A stretch of DNA of 55,893 nucleotides from positions 1-55,893 of the forward strand of contig LSBP01000025.1 of NCBI GenBank assembly GCA_001577635.1, read 5' to 3'. Shown here one piece after another: positions 27,683 through 40,502 of the stretch. Below the pieces are notes generated by a model that worked only from the letters and a program-made list of their open reading frames with translations, had not been told where the DNA came from and did no database searches. The DNA is from Halomonadaceae bacterium T82-2 (GTDB lineage: Bacteria; Pseudomonadota; Gammaproteobacteria; Pseudomonadales; Halomonadaceae). The position numbers were made by a program, and so were the translations under genes. The stretch's first letter is position 1. Every line of letters starts with the position of its first letter.

Positions 27683-28585
27683 TCAGCCGGTGGCCACCAG
27701 CCGGCGCGGGGCGACCTCGCCCGGCGCCGTGACCGTGACCAGCCCCAGGAAGGACTCGTCACGATACAGCCTTGCCAGAGCATCGCCGGCCAGGCCGGCG
27801 GTGTCCGTGGCGGCACGCTGCCCGTTGAGCAGACGCGCGGCCGTGGCCTCCGCAACGTCCAGACGCGGCAGATGCCGCACCAGCACGTCCATCGGCAACA
27901 GGGCCGTGTCGCGGGACTCGAGCGCGTCGAGCGCGACGAAATCCAGCATGTCGTCAGCCGCGAAGGGACCGGATCGCAACCGCCGCAGGGCGGTGATGTG
28001 CGCACCACAGCCCAGGGCCCGGCCGATGTCCTCGGCCAGTGTGCGGATATAGGTGCCCTTGCTGCAGGCGACTTCCAGTTCGAAGGCATCGCCCTCGAAG
28101 GCAAGGAGGCGCGCATCATACACCCTCACACGGCGCGCTGCACGCTCGACCTGCTTGCCCTCGCGGGCCAGTTCGTAGAGCTTGCGCCCCTCGTGCTTGA
28201 GCGCCGAATGCATCGGCGGGATCTGGTCGATCTCGCCGGTGAACTCGGCCAGCACGCGCTGCACGCGCGCCGCATCGATACCCTCGACGGGCCCGCGTTC
28301 GACGACGGTGCCCTCGGCGTCCCCGGTGTCGGTGACCACCCCCAGCTGCACCCGAGTTCGGTATGTCTTGTCCGCCTCGAGCAGGTAGGAGGAAAACTTG
28401 GTCGCCTCGCCGAAGCACACCGGCAACAGCCCGGTGGCCATCGGATCGAGGGTGCCGGTGTGCCCCGCCTTCTGCGCCTGAAACAGGCGTCGCGCCCGTT
28501 GCAGGGCATGATTGCTCGACACGCCACGGGGCTTGTCGAGCAGCAGCACGCCATCGATCGGCAGACCGCGACGCCGACGCGCCAT
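27683..28585 (-). CDS. truB: tRNA pseudouridine-55 synthase
   Basis: Isomerises U55 to pseudouridine in the T-loop of tRNAs. The catalytic residue is D47 in GHTGTLDPMATG. The KTYRTRVQLG stretch and the C-terminal PUA-like half (LPRLDVAEATAARLLNGQ) are present. Length 300 is normal. Its ATG overlaps the rbfA stop by one base, giving strong coupling within the nusA-infB operon. Confidence 0.96.
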   Translation of the reverse strand: MARRRRGLPIDGVLLLDKPRGVSSNHALQRARRLFQAQKAGHTGTLDPMATGLLPVCFGEATKFSSYLLEADKTYRTRVQLGVVTDTGDAEGTVVERGPVEGIDAARVQRVLAEFTGEIDQIPPMHSALKHEGRKLYELAREGKQVERAARRVRVYDARLLAFEGDAFELEVACSKGTYIRTLAEDIGRALGCGAHITALRRLRSGPFAADDMLDFVALDALESRDTALLPMDVLVRHLPRLDVAEATAARLLNGQRAATDTAGLAGDALARLYRDESFLGLVTVTAPGEVAPRRLVATG

Positions 28586-28986
28586 CAGCGGGATTCCTCG
28601 TCGTCGGACGCCTCGTCACCACGCCGGACCCGGTCCGATTCCACGGCTTCGTTGATCAGCGACGACAGCTTGTGGCCCCGAGCCACACTCTCGTCGTAGT
28701 GGAAGCGCAGCTCGGGCACGTGGCGCAGCTTCACGCGACGGGCGATCTGGCTGCGCAGGAAACCGCCGGCACGCTTGAGCACCGCCAGGTTTTCCTTGAT
28801 CCGCGCCGGGTCGTCATCGCCCAGCAGGGTGATGTAGACGTCGGCGTAGCCCAGGTCGCGGCTGACGGTCACGCCGCTGACGGTGACCATGCCCAGGCGC
28901 GGGTCCTTGACCTCACGCTGGATGAGGACCGCCAGCTCCTGCTGGAGCTGATCGGCCACCCGGTCGGTACGCTGGAACTCGCGCAT
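28585..28986 (-). CDS. rbfA: ribosome-binding factor A
   Basis: Cold-shock factor for 30S maturation that binds near helix 1 of 16S rRNA. A KH-like fold is recognised by REFQRTDRVADQLQQELAVL, VKDPRLGMVTVSGVTVSRDL and VPELRFHYDESVARG. The acidic tail (RRGDEASDDEESR) is typical. Length 133 is normal. A GGAG site lies upstream, and it follows infB by 21 bases. Confidence 0.96.
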   Translation of the reverse strand: MREFQRTDRVADQLQQELAVLIQREVKDPRLGMVTVSGVTVSRDLGYADVYITLLGDDDPARIKENLAVLKRAGGFLRSQIARRVKLRHVPELRFHYDESVARGHKLSSLINEAVESDRVRRGDEASDDEESR

Positions 28987-29007
28987 CCGTGACTTCTCCT
29001 CGACGCC

Positions 29008-31512
29008 TTACAGGGTGCGCTCGACCCTGACCTGGTCGAAGACCTCGATCTTGTCGCCCACCTGGACGTCGTTGTAGTTCTTGACGCCGATACCGCACTC
29101 CATACCGTTGCGGACCTCGTTGACGTCATCCTTGTAGCGACGCAGGGATTCCAGATCGCCTTCGTAGATGACCACGTTGTCGCGCAGGACACGGATCTTC
29201 TTGTTGCGGTGCACGGTGCCCTCGACGACCATGCAGCCGGCCACCGCGCCGATCTTGGGCGCCTTGAAGACATCGCGAACCTCGGCGACACCGACGATCT
29301 CTTCCTTCCACTCCGGCGCCAGCATGCCGCTCATCGCCTGCTTGACCTCGTCGATCAGCTGGTAGATGACGCTGTAGTAGCGCAGGTCGAGACCCTCGCG
29401 CTCGATGATCTCGCGCGCGGCGGCGTCGGCACGCACGTTGAAGCCGACCACGATGGCGTCACTGGCCAGCGCCAGGTTGGCATCGGTACCGGTGATGCCG
29501 CCGACCCCGGAGGACACCACGGCGACCTGAACCTCGTCGGTGGACAGTTCCTCCAGCGCGCCCTTGATCGCTTCCAGCGAGCCCTGGACGTCGGCCTTGA
29601 GAACGATGTTGACCTTGGCCACCTCGTCCTGGCCCATCTGGCTGAACATGTTCTCCAGCTTGGCCTTCTGCTGGCGCGCCAGACGCACCTCGCGGTACTT
29701 GCCCTGACGGAAGTTGGCAACCTCGCGGGCCTTCTTCTCGTCGGCCAGGACCATGAAGTCCTCGCCGGCTTCCGGCGTACCGTCCAGGCCCTGGATCTCC
29801 ACCGGCATGGCCGGGCCGACCTGCTCGACCTGCTTGCCGAGCTCGTTGGTCAGCGCCCGCACGCGGCCGTAGTGCAGCCCGGCCAGGACGATATCGCCCC
29901 TTCGCAGGGTGCCGTTCTGGACCAGCACGGTGGCCACCGGACCGCGCCCCTTGTCGAGGCGCGATTCGACCACTACGCCCTTGGCCGGCGCTTCGGGGAC
30001 GGCCTTGAGTTCGAGCACCTCGGAGACCAGCAGCACGGCCTCCAGCAGGGAGTCGATGCCTTCACCGGTCTTCGCCGAGACGTGGACGAACTGGGTGTCG
30101 CCGCCCCACTCCTCGGAGATCACGCCGTGCTGCGACAGCTCGTTCTTGACGCGATCCGGATCGGCGCCCGCCTTGTCGATCTTGTTGACCGCGACCACCA
30201 GCGGTACACCGGCGGCCTTGGCGTGTTCGACCGCCTCGATGGTCTGCGGCATCACGCCGTCATCGGCGGCCACCACCAGGATGACCACGTCGGTGGCCTG
30301 GGCGCCACGGGCACGCATGGCGGTAAACGCCGCGTGACCCGGGGTATCGAGGAAGGTCACGCCGCCGTGATCGTCCTCGACGTGATAGGCACCGATGTGC
30401 TGGGTGATGCCACCGGCCTCGCCGGTCGCCACCTTGGTGCGGCGAATGTAGTCGAGCAGCGAGGTCTTGCCGTGGTCGACGTGACCCATCACCGTGACCA
30501 CCGGCGCGCGGGTAATCTCCTCGCCTTCGTAGGAGATGCCCTCGAGGACTTCGGTCTCCAGCGCATCGTCCTTGACCAGCTTGGGCTTGTGGCCCATCTC
30601 CTCGACGACGATCGCCGCGGTGTCCTGGTCGATGGTCTGGTTGATGGTCACCGCCGCGCCCATGGTGAACATGGCCTTGATGACTTCGTTGGCCTTGATG
30701 GCCATCTTGTCGGCCAGATCGGCGACGCTGATCGACTCGGGGATCGAGACCTCGCGGACGATCGGCTGTGTCGGCTTCTGGAAGCCGTGCTTGCCGCCAC
30801 CGCTGTCGCGACCGCCACGCCGGGTGCCGCGACGTTCGGCACGCTTGACCTTCTTGCCGCCACGCCGGCGCTCGGCACGCTCCTCGCGATCCTCGTCACG
30901 GCTGGTCTCACGCCCCTTCTTGCCGCTGGCCTTCTTCTTCTGGCCACGACGGTTTTCGGTGCGCGGTTCCTTGGGCGGCGCCTCGGCGGCCGGGGGTTCT
31001 TCGGCCGGCAGCTCCAGCTCGGTGGGAATCGTCTCGGCCGGTTTCGCCGCTTCCTGCTTGGCGGCTTCCTCGGCGGCCTTGGCCGCTTCTTCCGCAGCCC
31101 GGGCCTCGGCCTCGCGCTCGGCCTTCTCGCGGGCCTGAGTGGCGTCGGCCATGTCCCCGACCAGCTGACGCGGCCCGTGATCGGCCGGCTCCGGCGCCTG
31201 CTCCGGGGCCTCTTCCTCGCGCTTGACGTAGGTCCGCTTCTTGCGCACCGAGACCTCGATGCTCTTGCCGCGACCGTCGCCGGAGCGGATCCGGCTCTTG
31301 GTCTTGCGCGTCAGGGTGATGCGATTCTTGGGCCCCTGGCCGCTACCGCCATGACTCTTGGTGAGATGGTCGAGCAGGCGCCGCTTGTCCTCCTCGGACA
31401 CCGCATCGCCTTCGGCCTTGTGGGGAAGCCCCGCTTCCTTCATCTGCTCCAGCAGGCGGGACGTATCGCGTCCCACCTTGGCTGCAAAGTCTTTAACCGT
31501 CATTTCTGCCAT
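29008..31512 (-). CDS. infB: translation initiation factor IF-2
   Basis: GTPase that delivers initiator tRNA to the 30S subunit. The N-terminal IF2_N module ([20 protein letters not shown]) is followed by a long charged region rich in Ala, Glu, Lys and Arg (about residues 80-250). The GTPase core has G1 GHVDHGKT, G3 DTPGHAAF and G4 NKID. Domains II-IV end in VRVERTL. Length 834 is within the usual range. The ATG at 31512 has GGAGGG upstream; an internal ATG at 31503 is a possible alternative. It lies 27 bases after nusA in the operon. Confidence 0.97.
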   Translation of the reverse strand: MAEMTVKDFAAKVGRDTSRLLEQMKEAGLPHKAEGDAVSEEDKRRLLDHLTKSHGGSGQGPKNRITLTRKTKSRIRSGDGRGKSIEVSVRKKRTYVKREEEAPEQAPEPADHGPRQLVGDMADATQAREKAEREAEARAAEEAAKAAEEAAKQEAAKPAETIPTELELPAEEPPAAEAPPKEPRTENRRGQKKKASGKKGRETSRDEDREERAERRRGGKKVKRAERRGTRRGGRDSGGGKHGFQKPTQPIVREVSIPESISVADLADKMAIKANEVIKAMFTMGAAVTINQTIDQDTAAIVVEEMGHKPKLVKDDALETEVLEGISYEGEEITRAPVVTVMGHVDHGKTSLLDYIRRTKVATGEAGGITQHIGAYHVEDDHGGVTFLDTPGHAAFTAMRARGAQATDVVILVVAADDGVMPQTIEAVEHAKAAGVPLVVAVNKIDKAGADPDRVKNELSQHGVISEEWGGDTQFVHVSAKTGEGIDSLLEAVLLVSEVLELKAVPEAPAKGVVVESRLDKGRGPVATVLVQNGTLRRGDIVLAGLHYGRVRALTNELGKQVEQVGPAMPVEIQGLDGTPEAGEDFMVLADEKKAREVANFRQGKYREVRLARQQKAKLENMFSQMGQDEVAKVNIVLKADVQGSLEAIKGALEELSTDEVQVAVVSSGVGGITGTDANLALASDAIVVGFNVRADAAAREIIEREGLDLRYYSVIYQLIDEVKQAMSGMLAPEWKEEIVGVAEVRDVFKAPKIGAVAGCMVVEGTVHRNKKIRVLRDNVVIYEGDLESLRRYKDDVNEVRNGMECGIGVKNYNDVQVGDKIEVFDQVRVERTL

Positions 31513-31539
31513 TACGACCCTCCTGAGCCCGTGACCTAG

Positions 31540-33033
31540 TTACTCTTCACTCTCGAACCAGGGCGCACGGGCGGTCATGATCAGTGCCGCGGCGCGCTCT
31601 TCGTCCACATCCTCGATGTCCTTGAGGTCATCGATGGACTGTTCGGCAAGGTCCTCCATGGTGACGATGCCACGGCTGGCCAGAATGAAGGCCAGGTGAC
31701 GGTCCATGCCGTCCATTTCAAGGAGGTCCTCGGCGGGCTGAGCACCGTCCAGCTCCTCCTCGGAGGCGATTGCCAGGTTCAACAGCTCGTCTTTGGCGCG
31801 TGCGCGCAACTCTTCCACCAGGTCTTCGTCGAAGTCCTCGATCTCGAGCATTTCCTCGAGCGGCACATAGGCCAGCTCTTCCAGCGACGTGAACCCTTCC
31901 TCGACCAGGGTCCTCGCCAGTTCTTCGTCGACCTCGAGGTGATTGATGAAGTACTCGACCAGGGTGTCAACTTCCTGCTCGCGCTTACCCTCGGCCTCTT
32001 CCTCCGTCATTACATTGAGCGTCCAGCCGGTCAGCTCGCTGGCCAGACGCACGTTCTGCCCGCTGCGGCCGATGGCCTGAGCGAGATTGTCCTCGGCCAC
32101 GGCGACGTCCATGGCATGGGCGTCCTCATCGACCAGGATCGATGCCACGTCCGCCGGTGCCATGGCGTTGATCACCAGCTGGGCGGGGTTGTCATCCCAG
32201 AGGATGATGTCCACCCGCTCGTTGCGCAGCTCGTTGGAGACCGCCTGGACCCGCGAGCCGCGCATGCCGACACAGGCACCGACCGGATCGATGCGCTTGT
32301 CGTTGGTCTTGACCGCGATCTTGGCCCGCGAGCCCGGATCGCGGGCCGCGCCCTTGATCTCGATGAGCTGCTCGGCGATCTCGGGCACCTCGATCTTGAA
32401 CAGCTCGATGATCAGCTCGGGGCGGGTCCGCGACAGGATCAGCTGCGAGCCGCGCGCCTCAGCGTCGACCTTCCACAGCAACGCGCGCACCCGCTCGTTC
32501 ATGCGGTAGCGCTCGCCGGGAATCATCTCGCTGCGTGGCAGGAAACCCTCGGCGTTGTCACCGAGGTCGATGATCAGGCCATCGCGTGTCGTCTTCTTGA
32601 CGATGCCGGCGATCAGCTCGCCCTCGCGCTCGGAATAATGACGCACGATCTCGGCCCGCTCCGCCTCGCGGACCTTCTGCACGATGACCTGCTTGGCGGT
32701 CTGTGCCGCGATGCGACCGAAGGCGGCGTTCTCGATGCGCTCCTCGACCACGTCGCCGAGGCCCAGCGGCGGATCGCGCCGCTCGGCGTAGGACAGCTTG
32801 ATCTCGGCGTCGGGATTCTCGAACTCGTCGTCCTCGACCACCACCCAGCGGCGGAAGGTTTCGTAGTCACCGGTGGCACGATCGATCTGCACCCGTACGT
32901 TGACCTCCTGGCCCTCGAAACGCTTGCGCGATGCACTGGCCAGCGCCGCTTCGACCGCACCGAAGATCACGTCGCGGGACACGCCCTTTTCGTTCGAGAT
33001 CGCGTCAACGACCAGCAGAATCTCTTTGCTCAT
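31540..33033 (-). CDS. nusA: transcription elongation/termination factor NusA
   Basis: Binds RNA polymerase and nascent RNA; acts in pausing, termination and antitermination. The N-terminal polymerase-binding domain begins [18 protein letters not shown]. The S1 domain includes [20 protein letters not shown], and the KH domains include [20 protein letters not shown]. Two acidic C-terminal repeats ([20 protein letters not shown] and [20 protein letters not shown]) match the E. coli type. Length 497 is normal. It is 28 bases after rimP. Confidence 0.97.
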   Translation of the reverse strand: MSKEILLVVDAISNEKGVSRDVIFGAVEAALASASRKRFEGQEVNVRVQIDRATGDYETFRRWVVVEDDEFENPDAEIKLSYAERRDPPLGLGDVVEERIENAAFGRIAAQTAKQVIVQKVREAERAEIVRHYSEREGELIAGIVKKTTRDGLIIDLGDNAEGFLPRSEMIPGERYRMNERVRALLWKVDAEARGSQLILSRTRPELIIELFKIEVPEIAEQLIEIKGAARDPGSRAKIAVKTNDKRIDPVGACVGMRGSRVQAVSNELRNERVDIILWDDNPAQLVINAMAPADVASILVDEDAHAMDVAVAEDNLAQAIGRSGQNVRLASELTGWTLNVMTEEEAEGKREQEVDTLVEYFINHLEVDEELARTLVEEGFTSLEELAYVPLEEMLEIEDFDEDLVEELRARAKDELLNLAIASEEELDGAQPAEDLLEMDGMDRHLAFILASRGIVTMEDLAEQSIDDLKDIEDVDEERAAALIMTARAPWFESEE

Positions 33034-33061
33034 GCCTTAAGCCTCGCCAGAAAACCAGTCC

Positions 33062-33523
33062 TCATCCATCGAACTGCGGAACGACCCGCGCCTGCTCGAT
33101 GCCATCGATAGGAAAGCAGTACTCTTCACCGTCGAGCTGCAGCAACACCTCGTCGTTCTCGACGCCCGCCAGCAGCCCCTTGAACTTGCGCCGCCCCTCG
33201 TAGGGCGCACGAAGGCGCAAGGCCACGACATGCCCCCGGTAACGCGTGAACTGGTCCAGCGTGAAAAGGGGACGGTCCATGCCGGGCGAGGACACCTCCA
33301 ACTGGTACTGGCCGGGAATCGGGTCCTCGACATCGAGCACGCCGCTGACCTGACGGCTGACGGCGGCGCAATCGTCGACGTTGATGCCGTCGGGGCCGTC
33401 GATGTAGATGACCAGCCGTGAATGCTTGCCCTGGGAGAGGTATTCGATTCCCCAGAGCTCGAATCCCATGGACGTCACCACCGGCTCGATGAGTGCGTTC
33501 AGCGCAGCGTCCTTGATTGCCAC
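33062..33523 (-). CDS. rimP: ribosome maturation factor RimP
   Basis: Helps assemble the 30S subunit (S12/S19 region). Signatures are VTSMGFELWGIEYLSQGKHS, LVIYIDGPDGINVDDCAAVS and LEVSSPGMDRPLFTLDQF. Length 153 is normal. The start is GTG at 33523 with AGGAG 9 nt upstream. It opens the rimP-nusA-infB-rbfA-truB-rpsO run and follows the tRNA genes. Confidence 0.95.
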   Translation of the reverse strand: MAIKDAALNALIEPVVTSMGFELWGIEYLSQGKHSRLVIYIDGPDGINVDDCAAVSRQVSGVLDVEDPIPGQYQLEVSSPGMDRPLFTLDQFTRYRGHVVALRLRAPYEGRRKFKGLLAGVENDEVLLQLDGEEYCFPIDGIEQARVVPQFDG

Positions 33524-33625
33524 AGATGAAGGCTCCTACAGCAGTTGCATCAGGCACCTGACCGGGAGTTAAGAGGAAAGCTAGGTGGCTGATTGGCGTT
33601 AGTGTCAACAGAGCGAGCTGCTAAC

Positions 33626-33650
33626 AAAAAGCCCCTTCAAAGGAAGGGGC
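33626..33650 (-). terminator. terminator after the initiator tRNA
   Basis: An 8-bp stem (33631-33638 with 33643-33650), 4-nt loop, is followed by five T on the minus strand. It lies 16 bases after the tRNA and about 100 bases before rimP. E. coli has a similar attenuating terminator after metY. Confidence 0.88.
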
Positions 33651-33665
33651 CTTTCACAAGAAACT

Positions 33666-33742
<77 letters not shown>

Positions 33743-33755
33743 TCATAGGTTGGCG

Positions 33756-33784
33756 ATTATAAGAATCCGCTCACCCTTGGTCAA
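33756..33784 (-). promoter_or_regulatory. strong sigma-70 promoter of the initiator tRNA
   Basis: On the minus strand: TTGACC (33779-33784), 17 bases, TATAAT (33756-33761). This is the best consensus promoter in the window. Initiation falls about 7 bases before the mature tRNA 5' end, with a GC-rich discriminator that would suit stringent control. Confidence 0.88.
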
Positions 33785-33850
33785 GGACTCGAGCGCATCG
33801 CCACGTCTTGCCAATCGTGCTTCTGAATGGGCCTGACCAGGCCTGTCAGA

Positions 33851-33937
33851 TGGTGCCGAAGGGGGGACTTGAACCCCCACGACCATAAGGTCACTACCCC
33901 CTCAAGATAGCGTGTCTACCAATTCCACCACTTCGGC
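33851..33937 (-). tRNA. leuU: tRNA-Leu (GAG)
   Basis: 87 nt with encoded CCA and the long variable arm of class II tRNAs. The anticodon stem-loop reads CTATC-TTGAGGG-GGTAG, giving anticodon GAG, which decodes CUC and CUU. It lies between secG and the initiator tRNA, the same order as leuU and metY relative to secG in E. coli. Confidence 0.95.
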
Positions 33938-34061
33938 AACAGAGGGCGAACACAGGCTTTCAAGCTTTTCAAGGCTGCCTGCCTTGTGTTCTTGCTCGGG
34001 CGGTCGACTTGACGATGAACCACCCGATACAGCACTGCTATCAACGTCTAAGGCGTGGAGA

Positions 34062-34424
34062 TCACTCTCCGGAATCCTCTAGCGTTGGCGCAGTATTATC
34101 CTGGCTCTTGCTGCTTTCGTCAAGAGTCGGCGAGGATTTTTGTTGCTCCACGACGGTCGCGTCCGGGATGCCGGCGTCGGGCGCGTTGTCCGCCTGCGAG
34201 GACGCCAGGTAGGCCAGGGCCAGCGAGGTGATGAAGAACGCCCCCGCCAGCACCCCGGTCAGCTTGGCCAGGAAGCTGCCGCTGCCGCGGGAGCCGAAGA
34301 CGGTCTGCGACGCACCGCCGCCGAAGGAGGCGCCGGCCTCGGCACCTTTGCCCTGCTGCAACAGGACGAGGGCGACCAGCGCGATGGCGATCGCCACGTG
34401 AATCATGAGAATGGCAACTTGCAT
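34062..34424 (-). CDS. secG: protein-export membrane protein SecG
   Basis: Small inner-membrane subunit of the SecYEG translocon. Two hydrophobic segments are visible (residues about 3-22 and 55-74), joined by the hallmark [23 protein letters not shown]-type loop. The C-terminal tail is long and acidic (residues 75-120). Length 120 is normal for Pseudomonas-type SecG. The ATG at 34424 lies 2 bases after the tpiA stop, so the two are coupled. Confidence 0.95.
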   Translation of the reverse strand: MQVAILMIHVAIAIALVALVLLQQGKGAEAGASFGGGASQTVFGSRGSGSFLAKLTGVLAGAFFITSLALAYLASSQADNAPDAGIPDATVVEQQKSSPTLDESSKSQDNTAPTLEDSGE

Positions 34425-34426
34425 GG

Positions 34427-35176
34427 TTAACCTGCTGACTGACAGATGGCTAGAAAATCGTCGACCTTGAGCGAGGCGCCGCCCACCAGGCCGCCGTCGA
34501 TATCGGGCTGCGCGAGCAGCTCGGCGGCATTGTCGGCTTTCATGCTGCCGCCGTACAGCACGCGCAACGTTTCGGCCAGCTCGGGCGCATAGGCGGCCAG
34601 CCGACGGCGGATGGCGGCATGCACCGCCTGGGCCTGCTCGGGGGTGGCGGTACGCCCGGTACCGATCGCCCACACCGGCTCGTAGGCGATCACCACGCGA
34701 CGGCGCGACTCGGGAGCCAGGGCATCGAGGACGGCCTCGACCTGCCCCAGGACCACCGCCTCGGTGCGCCCCGCCTCGCGCTGCTCGAGGGTCTCGCCGA
34801 CGCACAGCACGGGGGTCAGCCCGCCCTCCAGCGCGGCGCGCGTGCGCGCCAGCACATCGGCATCGCCCTCATGATAGAGCGAGCGCCGCTCGGAGTGGCC
34901 GACCAGCACGTAGCGTACCCCAAACTCGGCCAGCATGGCGGCGCTGACCTCCCCGGTGTGGGCGCCGGAAGGCTCGGGGTTGAGCGTCTGTGCACCAAGT
35001 GCCACCGGCGTTCCCGCCAGCGCCGCCTGAGCCGCGCCGAGGTAGGGAAACGGCGGGATCAGACAGACCTCGACGGACGGCGCGAGAGCCGCTTCGGCAA
35101 ACGCCTGCCCGAACTGCTCGACCAGCGTCAAGGAGCCATTCATCTTCCAGTTGCCGGCGATCAGCGGCATGCGCAT
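34427..35176 (-). CDS. tpiA: triosephosphate isomerase
   Basis: Glycolytic/gluconeogenic enzyme that interconverts DHAP and glyceraldehyde-3-phosphate. AGNWKMNGS holds the catalytic Asn and Lys. VLVGHSERR holds the electrophilic His and [18 protein letters not shown] the base Glu. [11 protein letters not shown] and [10 protein letters not shown] are phosphate-binding loops. Length 249 is normal. A weak promoter (TTGTGT and TATACC at 35234-35239 and 35213-35218, minus strand) may lie in the 76-base gap after glmM. Confidence 0.97.
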   Translation of the reverse strand: MRMPLIAGNWKMNGSLTLVEQFGQAFAEAALAPSVEVCLIPPFPYLGAAQAALAGTPVALGAQTLNPEPSGAHTGEVSAAMLAEFGVRYVLVGHSERRSLYHEGDADVLARTRAALEGGLTPVLCVGETLEQREAGRTEAVVLGQVEAVLDALAPESRRRVVIAYEPVWAIGTGRTATPEQAQAVHAAIRRRLAAYAPELAETLRVLYGGSMKADNAAELLAQPDIDGGLVGGASLKVDDFLAICQSAG

Positions 35177-35252
35177 GAGCTAGCTACCCCCTTTCTCGAA
35201 GTGGTGCAAGATGGTATAGGAGCCTCCCGGGCAACACAACCAGCGCCGCGTC

Positions 35253-36602
35253 TCAGGCGATCAACGCCTCGACATCGGCGGCGATGCGCCGTGCCAGGGC
35301 GTCGACATCGAAGCGCGGGCGACCCTCCACCATGACGCGAATCAGCGGCTCGGTGCCCGAAGGGCGCAGCAGCACGCGGCCCTCGCCGCCCAGCTCGTCT
35401 TCCACAGCCGCCACCGAGTCGGCCAGACGCGGGTGGTCGAGCAGTTCGCGCGCCTCGGCCCCCGGGGTGAGCCGCACGTTGATCAGTGCCTGGGGCGCCT
35501 TCTCGAAGCCGTCGAGCAGTGTCGCCAGCGGCGTATTGCGGGTGACCATGATCGCCAGTACCTGCAGGGCGGACACGATGCCGTCGCCGGTGGTCTGCAC
35601 ATGGCCGCAGACGATGTGTCCCGACGACTCGCCGCCCAACTGCCAGCCGTTGGTGACCAGGCGTTCCATCACATAGCGGTCGCCCACCTTCGCCCGCTCG
35701 AAGGGAATGCCCATGCCCTCGAGCGCCGCCGCCAGGCCGAAGTTGCTCATCAGCGTGCCGACCACGCCGCCGCCCAGCACGCCGCGCTCGTGGCGATCGC
35801 GGGCGATCAGATAGAGGATGTCGTCGCCGTCGATCTCGCGACCGTCGGCGTCGACCAGGATCACCCGGTCGCCGTCGCCGTCGAAGGCGATGCCGAGATC
35901 CGCGCCGCGCTCGATGACCGCGGCGCGCAGCGATGCCGGATGGGTCGAACCGACCCGCTGGTTGATGTTGAGCCCGTCCGGGCTCGCGCCCAGCACGCTG
36001 ACTTCGGCACCCAGCTCGCGGAACACACTGGGCGCGATGTGGTAGGTGGCGCCATGGGCACAGTCGAGCACGATCGATAGACCGTTGAGCGTCAGGCGCT
36101 TGGGCACCGTAGACTTGCAGAACTCGATGTAGCGGCCCGGCGCGTCGGGCACCCTCACCGCCTTGCCCAGCCGGTCGGCGGTGACGGTCTCCAGCGGCTT
36201 GTCGAGCTCGGCCTCGATCGCGGCCTCCACGTCGTCGGGCAGCTTGGTGCCCTCGCCGGAAAAGAACTTGATGCCGTTGTCCTGGAACGGGTTGTGCGAG
36301 GCGGAGATGACGATCCCCGCATCGGCCCGGAAGGTATGGGTCAGATAGGCGATGGCCGGCGTGGGCATCGGCCCGAGCAGCGCGACATCCACGCCGGCGG
36401 CGGAGAGCCCGGCCTCCAGCGCCGACTCGAACATGTAGCCGGAGATCCGGGTATCCTTGCCGATCAGCACCTTGGCCTGTTCGTTCGAGCGGCCCAGCAC
36501 CCGCCCCACGGCCCAGCCCAGCTTGAGCATGAAGTCCGCCGTGATGGGATACTCCCCCACGGTGCCGCGAATCCCGTCGGTCCCGAAATAGCGTCGTGTC
36601 AT
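35253..36602 (-). CDS. glmM: phosphoglucosamine mutase
   Basis: Converts glucosamine-6-P to glucosamine-1-P for UDP-GlcNAc, a peptidoglycan and LPS precursor. The N-terminal motif is [11 protein letters not shown]. The phospho-serine S102 lies in [17 protein letters not shown]. The magnesium loop is [13 protein letters not shown], the sugar loop is GGESSGH, and the phosphate site is [15 protein letters not shown]. Length 449 is normal. It overlaps the folP stop by 4 bases (ATGA), the classic folP-glmM coupling. Confidence 0.97.
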   Translation of the reverse strand: MTRRYFGTDGIRGTVGEYPITADFMLKLGWAVGRVLGRSNEQAKVLIGKDTRISGYMFESALEAGLSAAGVDVALLGPMPTPAIAYLTHTFRADAGIVISASHNPFQDNGIKFFSGEGTKLPDDVEAAIEAELDKPLETVTADRLGKAVRVPDAPGRYIEFCKSTVPKRLTLNGLSIVLDCAHGATYHIAPSVFRELGAEVSVLGASPDGLNINQRVGSTHPASLRAAVIERGADLGIAFDGDGDRVILVDADGREIDGDDILYLIARDRHERGVLGGGVVGTLMSNFGLAAALEGMGIPFERAKVGDRYVMERLVTNGWQLGGESSGHIVCGHVQTTGDGIVSALQVLAIMVTRNTPLATLLDGFEKAPQALINVRLTPGAEARELLDHPRLADSVAAVEDELGGEGRVLLRPSGTEPLIRVMVEGRPRFDVDALARRIAADVEALIA

Positions 36603-37462
36603 GATTCCGCACCTTCCTGTAGCACGGCCCAGGTCATGTTGATCGCATCCACGGTGGGCCCCACGTCGTGGACACGCACGATTTTCGCGCCGCGCTCGAC
36701 GGCCAGCGTCGACAGCGCCAGACCGCCGGGCAGGCGCTCCTCCACCGGCCGGTCGAGTACCTTGCCGATCATGCTCTTGCGCGACATCCCGGCCAGGATC
36801 GGCAGGCCGAAGCGGTCCAGCTCCGCCATCCGGTTGAGCAGCCGCAGGTTGTGCTCGACCGTCTTGGCGAACCCGAAGCCGGGATCGAGAACCAATCGCT
36901 CGCGGCGGATGCCCGCCGCCTCGCAGGCGGCGATACGTGCCTCGAGAAAGCTTGCGACCGCTATCTCTATGGGTTGATCGTAGGCGGCCCGCTGCTGCAT
37001 GTCACCCGGCTCGCCGAGCATGTGCATCAGACAGATCGGCAGGCCGCTGGCGGCGGCCGCTTCCAGCGCCCCGGGACGCTGCAGGGCACGCACGTCATTG
37101 ATCAGCCCCGCCCCCGCGTCGGTGACCGCCCGCACCACGGCCGGCGAACTGGTGTCCACCGAGACCAGCGCATCCAGTTCCCGCACCAGCGCCTCGACGA
37201 TCGGCACCACGCGGTCCAGCTCCTCCTGTTCGCTCACCACGGCGGCACCCGGGCGGGTCGACTCGCCACCGACATCGACGATCGCCGCCCCTTCGGCCAG
37301 CATCGCCTCGGCGTGGAACAGGGCATCATCGCGACGCGAGAAGCGCCCGCCGTCGGAAAAGGAATCCGGCGTCACGTTGAGGATCCCCATGACCCGGGGA
37401 TAGCTGATATCGAGCCGGTGCCGGCCGCACGCCAGCATGGCCGCGGAAGCAGCGTCTTTCAT
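36599..37462 (-). CDS. folP: dihydropteroate synthase
   Basis: Joins p-aminobenzoate to the pterin pyrophosphate made by FolK; it is the sulfonamide target. [16 protein letters not shown] is the first signature, [11 protein letters not shown] the second, and [13 protein letters not shown] and GMSRKSMIG complete the substrate site. Length 287 is normal. The start at 37462 has AAGGA 7 nt upstream; an earlier frame start at 37516 lacks support. It lies between ftsH and glmM as usual. Confidence 0.95.
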   Translation of the reverse strand: MKDAASAAMLACGRHRLDISYPRVMGILNVTPDSFSDGGRFSRRDDALFHAEAMLAEGAAIVDVGGESTRPGAAVVSEQEELDRVVPIVEALVRELDALVSVDTSSPAVVRAVTDAGAGLINDVRALQRPGALEAAAASGLPICLMHMLGEPGDMQQRAAYDQPIEIAVASFLEARIAACEAAGIRRERLVLDPGFGFAKTVEHNLRLLNRMAELDRFGLPILAGMSRKSMIGKVLDRPVEERLPGGLALSTLAVERGAKIVRVHDVGPTVDAINMTWAVLQEGAES

Positions 37463-37512
37463 GGCAAGGTCCTTGGCAAAAGCGGTCACTCTAATGAGCC
37501 GTCCAGAACGGC

Positions 37513-37538
37513 GCAAGGCGCCCCGCGGGGCGCCTTGC
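37513..37538. terminator. 26-bp perfect palindrome between ftsH and folP
   Basis: GCAAGGCGCCCCG and its exact complement are back to back, in the 93-base ftsH-folP gap. RNA from either strand could fold into a strong hairpin. No T-run follows, so it may be a processing or stabilising element rather than a full terminator. Confidence 0.5.
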
Positions 37539-37555
37539 TGTGCGGCAGGTCAGGG

Positions 37556-39520
<1,965 letters not shown>

Positions 39521-39613
39521 GGGAATACCCTCATTGCATCAATCTGTCTGCCAAGCGCGCCCATGCCGTTGACACTACACCAGAGGTGGGGGTGGTCAAC
39601 CACGGTTGCAAGC

Positions 39614-40261
39614 TCAGCCCTTGAATCCGTCCGCCAGCAGGTACACTTCCCGCGAGCGGTTTCGCGAGGCGCCCGGCTTGCGGGTCATCACCCGCGTGAA
39701 GCTGTCGCGCAGCGCCTTCAGATAGTCGTCGAACCCTTCGCCCTGAAACACCTTGGTCAACAGGCGCCCGCCGGGCTTCAGGGTCTGCCGGGCCAGGTCG
39801 AGCGCCAGCTCCACCAGGTACATCGCCTTGGGTTGATCGATGGCGGCCATGCCACTCATGTTGGGCGCCATGTCGGAAATGATCAAATCCACCGGGCGCT
39901 CACCGAGCTGCGCCAAGATCGCCTCGAGCACTTCATCCTCGGTGAAATCACCCTGGATGAACTCGACGCCGGCCAGGGCGTCCATCTCGAGGATGTCGGA
40001 GGCGATCACCAGGCCGTTCGGTTCGACCCGCTCGGCCGCCACCTGGCTCCAGCCGCCCGGGGCCGCACCCAGGTCGATCACCGTCATGCCGGGCTTGAAA
40101 AGCTGGTCCTTCTCGTCGAGCTCGAGCAGCTTGTAGCTGGCCCGCGAGCGATAGCCGTCCTGCCACGAGCGTTTGACGTATGGATCGTCGAAATGTTCTT
40201 TGAGCCAGCCGGCACTGCTCTTGCTGCCGGCGGCGGACTTGCTGGAAGCGTTTCGAGCCAC
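39614..40261 (-). CDS. rlmE: 23S rRNA 2'-O-methyltransferase RlmE
   Basis: Methylates U2552 in the 23S A-loop; a heat-shock protein (FtsJ/RrmJ) in E. coli. The N-terminus [20 protein letters not shown] carries the first catalytic Lys. The SAM motif is [15 protein letters not shown], the catalytic Asp is in [12 protein letters not shown], and the second Lys is in [12 protein letters not shown]. Length 215 is normal. The start is GTG at 40261 with AGGTGA upstream. It precedes ftsH by 93 bases. Confidence 0.95.
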   Translation of the reverse strand: MARNASSKSAAGSKSSAGWLKEHFDDPYVKRSWQDGYRSRASYKLLELDEKDQLFKPGMTVIDLGAAPGGWSQVAAERVEPNGLVIASDILEMDALAGVEFIQGDFTEDEVLEAILAQLGERPVDLIISDMAPNMSGMAAIDQPKAMYLVELALDLARQTLKPGGRLLTKVFQGEGFDDYLKALRDSFTRVMTRKPGASRNRSREVYLLADGFKG

Positions 40262-40374
40262 GCGATCACCTAACGGGGGTTCGCCCGACGGGCAAAGCCA
40301 TGGGGGTCACAGAAAACGGAAATCTGACGGGTGTCGTGCGGGAATCTGGCGGGAGGCAATCCGGCCCGAGCGCT

Positions 40375-40402
40375 TTGCAACGCTCGGCTTTCGCCGTACC
40401 AT
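40375..40402 (+). promoter_or_regulatory. candidate sigma-70 promoter of yhbY
   Basis: TTGCAA (40375-40380), 16 bases, TACCAT (40397-40402), about 100 bases before the start codon. It lies in the divergent rlmE/yhbY region (40262-40502), which otherwise shows no clear feature. Confidence 0.4.
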
Positions 40403-40502
40403 GGCGCGCTCAGTGGTCGCGACCCGGATCGGAGTCCCTCACGACCGTCGTCGACCGAACTTGCCGCTCCCCACGCACGCCAACCGGAACGATCACCATA
40501 CC

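Noticed and set aside
40262-40330. CCCCCATGG upstream of rlmE as a sigma-32 -10 box
   Set aside because: No CTTGAA-like -35 lies at 13-14 bases, and the match is partial. The rlmE promoter stays unassigned.
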